7,998 nt of DNA from JAHDNZ01 sp036721855 (GTDB lineage: Bacteria; Bacillota; DTU065): positions 1-7,998 of the forward strand of contig DAIMKF010000052.1 in the NCBI GenBank assembly GCA_036721855.1, in the 5' to 3' direction. The notes below the pieces were generated by a model, which was given only the letters and a program-made list of their open reading frames with translations, was not told the DNA's origin and did not search any database. This document shows positions 5,897-7,998 of this stretch, piece after piece. The translations under genes and the position numbers were made by a program. Position 1 is the first letter of the stretch. The number at the start of each line of letters is the position of its first letter.

Positions 5897-7183
5897 TTAT
5901 TTTTTATTTGTTAGATTCTTGATATAACGATCAAACTCTTTCTGCTTATGCTTCATTTCTGTATCTACCTGTTTATAAGCGGTATTTAGTGCTTCTTCAG
6001 GCTTTGTACCTAGCAATAAAACACTCATAGCTGCATCTCTAATAAAACGATAACCGATTACTGAGCCTACTCCATATCTTGGTGCCATAGATTGATACGA
6101 TTGATCATACATAATTTTAATATGCTCTTTCGGAAAATAATCAATTTTCTTGGCTGCTTCCATATTAGCAGAAAAAAAGAATGCACTAGGCATTTTCTGC
6201 ATTACTCTCCTACCAAACTCTGCTTGAACATCTTCTTGAAAGAACCATTTAATAAACTCCCAGGCTTCTTTCTTATATTTTGATTTAGAAAAAATTCCAA
6301 ATGGCAACGGTCCATTATAAATAGCATGATTTATGGAGCCATCAGCTTGCTTGGTACCTGGGTAAAGACCAATAGACCATTTCCCACGTATATTAGGAAA
6401 ACCTTGATCTACTGCTGAATAGTTCCAGTTGCCACCAGATACTATCGGAAATTCACCGCTAGCAAAAGCACTTATAGGTATTTTTTCTTGAGGTAATTTG
6501 TATACCGTAAATAATTCCATCATTTCTTTAAAACCTTTTTTCGCATTAGGTGAATTTAGACCACAGCCCATACCATCATCATTAACGTAGACCGCATTAT
6601 TTTGCCAAATAAAGTTAAGAGTAGTCTGCCACTCTGGTAAAAGATATTGTGAGATACAGCCCAGATTCATTTTTTTAGCTTGCATTTTAGGTAAGAGGGT
6701 TCTAACTTCGTCCCAAGTGTTAGGATAAGGCCAACCATTTTCTTGGAAAATATCTGTCCTATAATACATAAATCCAAAACCAAACTCAATTGGTATACCA
6801 AAAGCTGTCCCCTTAAACTCTAGCGACCTCATTTGACCGGGATACATCTTTTTTTCCATTACCGCAAAATCCTTTGGAAAAGCAGCTCTTAAGTCCACTA
6901 ACCCACCACGTAAACCAAATTCCACCGGCCATTCCGAACCAAAACTAGCTAAGTCAGGTGTATCTCCTGAAGCTAAAGCTAACATAGCTTTACTCCAAAG
7001 ATCATCATAATTCATAACACTAACATTAACATCAATACCGCTTTTGGGAGAGAATAGTTCGGCAGTCATATCTTTTATAACTCGTCCTACTTCGTTGTCT
7101 CTAGTAAACCACATTTCTAAAGTTATAGCTTGAATTGATATAGCCATTAGGATAATAAGTGCTAAAGCCCAATACTTTTTCAA
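5897..7183 (-). CDS. Extracellular solute-binding protein, sugar ABC transporter
   Basis: A family 1 sugar-type solute-binding protein, 428 residues from the start chosen here. A signal peptide (MKKYWALALIILMAISIQA, likely cut after IQA) is followed by the mature start ITLEMWF. Family landmarks, numbered from this start, are ALASGDTPDL (69-78), GTAFGIPIEF (125-134), MYYRTDIFQENGWPYPNTWDEV (139-160, the usual hinge signature), ASGEFPIVSGGNW (241-253), PFGIFSKSKYKKEAWEFIKW (294-313) and a C-terminal helix ending NLTNKK. No cysteine sits at the cleavage site, so it is not a lipoprotein; it would be free in a periplasm or loosely held. The start is TTG at 7183: AGAGG (7196-7192) is eight bases away, while the in-frame TTG at 7189 is only two bases from it. 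It is the first gene before the lyase, and the pair suggests oligosaccharide capture followed by intracellular cleavage. No permease or ATPase gene is in the window. The ligand is unknown; a uronate-containing oligosaccharide is inference from context. Confidence 0.9.
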   Translation of the reverse strand: MKKYWALALIILMAISIQAITLEMWFTRDNEVGRVIKDMTAELFSPKSGIDVNVSVMNYDDLWSKAMLALASGDTPDLASFGSEWPVEFGLRGGLVDLRAAFPKDFAVMEKKMYPGQMRSLEFKGTAFGIPIEFGFGFMYYRTDIFQENGWPYPNTWDEVRTLLPKMQAKKMNLGCISQYLLPEWQTTLNFIWQNNAVYVNDDGMGCGLNSPNAKKGFKEMMELFTVYKLPQEKIPISAFASGEFPIVSGGNWNYSAVDQGFPNIRGKWSIGLYPGTKQADGSINHAIYNGPLPFGIFSKSKYKKEAWEFIKWFFQEDVQAEFGRRVMQKMPSAFFFSANMEAAKKIDYFPKEHIKIMYDQSYQSMAPRYGVGSVIGYRFIRDAAMSVLLLGTKPEEALNTAYKQVDTEMKHKQKEFDRYIKNLTNKK

Positions 7184-7191
7184 CGTCAAAA

Positions 7192-7196
7192 CCTCT
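7192..7196 (-). promoter_or_regulatory. Ribosome-binding site setting the TTG start of the binding protein
   Basis: The minus strand reads AGAGG (7196-7192), then eight bases, then TTG at 7183, giving a protein starting MKKYW. Two TTG codons lie six bases apart (7189 and 7183); only the second has normal spacing. Confidence 0.55.
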
Positions 7197-7228
7197 TTTC
7201 TTATTAATGATTATTTAGTAGATAATAA

Positions 7229-7279
7229 CTAAATTAATTTCTGGTAGCTAATCATCCATTCGCAATCATTAAGAATCAA
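7229..7279 (-). CDS. Possible 16-codon leader ORF with a strong ribosome-binding sequence
   Basis: The minus strand carries AAAGGAGAGAGGAGG (7295-7281), the strongest SD-like tract in the window, yet no long frame follows. A TTG at 7279 opens MILNDCEWMISYQKLI and stops at TAG (7231-7229); AAAGGAG is nine bases from it. An alternative ATG at 7269 gives only MIANG. Either could be a leader peptide ahead of the binding protein, whose start is about 45 bases downstream, or the tract may be the surviving 5' end of a lost gene. The peptide matches nothing I recognise, and chance is quite possible. Confidence 0.15.
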   Translation of the reverse strand: MILNDCEWMISYQKLI

Positions 7280-7296
7280 GCCTCCTCTCTCCTTTA

Positions 7297-7998
7297 AGTT
7301 GTTTTCGAAAATTAAATAGTTAAAGATAATGCCTATGGTATTGATGTCTTTATTTTTATTCAGCTCGTATGATACTCACCATCTTTAAGATAATCCCATG
7401 AGCATCAATACGGGATAACTAACGTATAGATTTGGTCTTCATATCTACCAGGTATGTATATTTGCTTTTGAGTTTCAGGTAAAACAAAAAAGTACTATGG
7501 CCAAATAAGCTTTAGCGAAAATCCTATCTGGTTTCGTTAACTAGAATTAAGTGCTCAAACTCAAAAGAATTAGTAACAAATATTTCAGCACAAGCTGGTA
7601 TTAAAGATACTATGTCTGGACTGATAATTGCTCACATTTAGCTTATCTACTTGTATAAGGAAAGCTCAAAGTTGATTACTATACTGGTTTAAACAAATTA
7701 AGACCAATGCGAAACGTTTTTTAGAGATTATGAATCTCGATTGAAAAACAAACCTAAATCCTTATGGGTAAGTACATCCATTTTGGCCACGTAAAGAAGA
7801 AATTAAATATAGTAGCTAGTTTTAGCTTGGTATTAGGCTTGTTCATCCCTCTTTTAACTAGAATCCTTAATAATTAACTGATTTTGGCCTGTATAAAGTT
7901 TCACATGAGTTATTAAGAGGATACAGTACTCCATTTAAGATAATGTAAAATATCTTGTGTAAATAAGAGAGAAGTCCTTTAAATTCGGGTATAAGTTT
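7297..7998. other. About 700 bases without a supportable gene
   Basis: All six frames are interrupted often. The longest coherent stretch I read on the plus strand is 41 codons (7516-7638, containing SKELVTNISAQAGIKDTMSG), with no start and a TAG at 7639. The same frame after another stop gives LIYLYKESSKLITIL, and a third piece gives FFRDYESRLKNKPKSLWVS (from about 7715). These may be fragments of one decayed gene with several stops and shifts, but I cannot identify a family. Other marks are TGCGAAACGTTTTTTA at 7708-7723, with the LacI-operator-like core AAACGTTT, and a small hairpin GAGATT/AATCTC at 7724-7738. No tRNA, rRNA or CRISPR pattern was seen. The region probably contains the promoter for the binding protein-lyase unit, but no convincing -35/-10 pair could be chosen. 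Confidence 0.5.
7338..7411. repeat. 9-bp perfect inverted repeat, widely spaced
   Basis: GTATTGATG (7338-7346) is exactly inverted as CATCAATAC (7403-7411), with 56 bases between. An AAGATAAT direct repeat (7323-7330 and 7387-7394) overlaps the same area. The spacing is long for an operator and no terminator-like T-run follows. It may be a paired regulator site upstream of the binding-protein gene, an ancient mobile-element scar, or chance. Confidence 0.3.

Noticed and set aside
6092..6283. Plus-strand open frame of 63 codons
   Set aside because: It is antisense to the binding protein and has no leader or motif.
7184..7189. Upstream TTG at 7189 as the binding-protein start
   Set aside because: It is only two bases from the AGAGG sequence; the TTG at 7183 has eight-base spacing and gives a normal MKKYW signal-peptide start.
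7708..7723. Catabolite-responsive (CcpA cre) site
   Set aside because: The sequence has the AAACGTTT core but does not keep the spacing of the conserved TG and CG positions of a cre consensus, so it is noted only as a loose LacI-type resemblance.
7200..7998. tRNA, small RNA or CRISPR array in the gene-free right end
   Set aside because: I found no cloverleaf, no TΨC-like arm sequence, no regularly spaced repeats and no hairpin with a clear T-run.

Overview
The window is AT-rich, apparently bacterial DNA. It carries an accessory-type carbohydrate locus read entirely on the minus strand. The gene set (heparinase II/III-like lyase, sugar-type ABC binding protein, large secreted GHL10 proteins), low GC, TTG start use and purine-rich Shine-Dalgarno sequences suggest an anaerobic, polysaccharide-using Bacillota-like organism. 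The binding protein has a cleavable signal peptide but no lipobox cysteine. That is unusual for a monoderm Firmicute and would fit a diderm lineage such as Halanaerobiales-like or Limnochordia-like bacteria. This placement is inference only.

Reading in the direction of transcription (right to left): 7184-7998 is about 800 bases with no convincing gene, holding a strong purine-rich ribosome-binding sequence with a tiny ORF, an inverted repeat and scattered stop-riddled reading frames. Next come an extracellular solute-binding protein (5897-7183, better started at the TTG at 7183) and, 98 bases later, a heparinase II/III-like protein without signal peptide (4026-5798). An 11-of-12-pair hairpin (3988-4022) lies three bases past its stop. 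After a 366-base gap comes a complete secreted GHL10 protein of 795 residues (1272-3659). After another 361-base gap comes a second GHL10-type gene that runs off the left edge (910 to 1). The two GHL10 genes are tandem paralogues, about three-quarters identical over some 175 N-terminal residues by eye.

A reasonable model is that the exported GHL10 proteins act on a cell-envelope or environmental glycan, the binding protein captures released oligosaccharides, and the apparently cytoplasmic lyase cleaves imported uronate-containing fragments. The window has no permease, ATPase or regulator, so the transporter must be completed elsewhere.

Both gaps flanking the complete GHL10 gene contain what look like transposon relics. 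One is an imperfect inverted repeat followed by a frameshifted transposase-like fragment (1062-1290). The other is a terminus-like block with dyads and spaced repeats (3668-3766) that abuts the gene's start. The most notable points are the tandem paralogues with an internally duplicated N-terminal module, and the unusual leader of the complete GHL10 gene, where a small hairpin separates a strong SD-like tract from the ATG.
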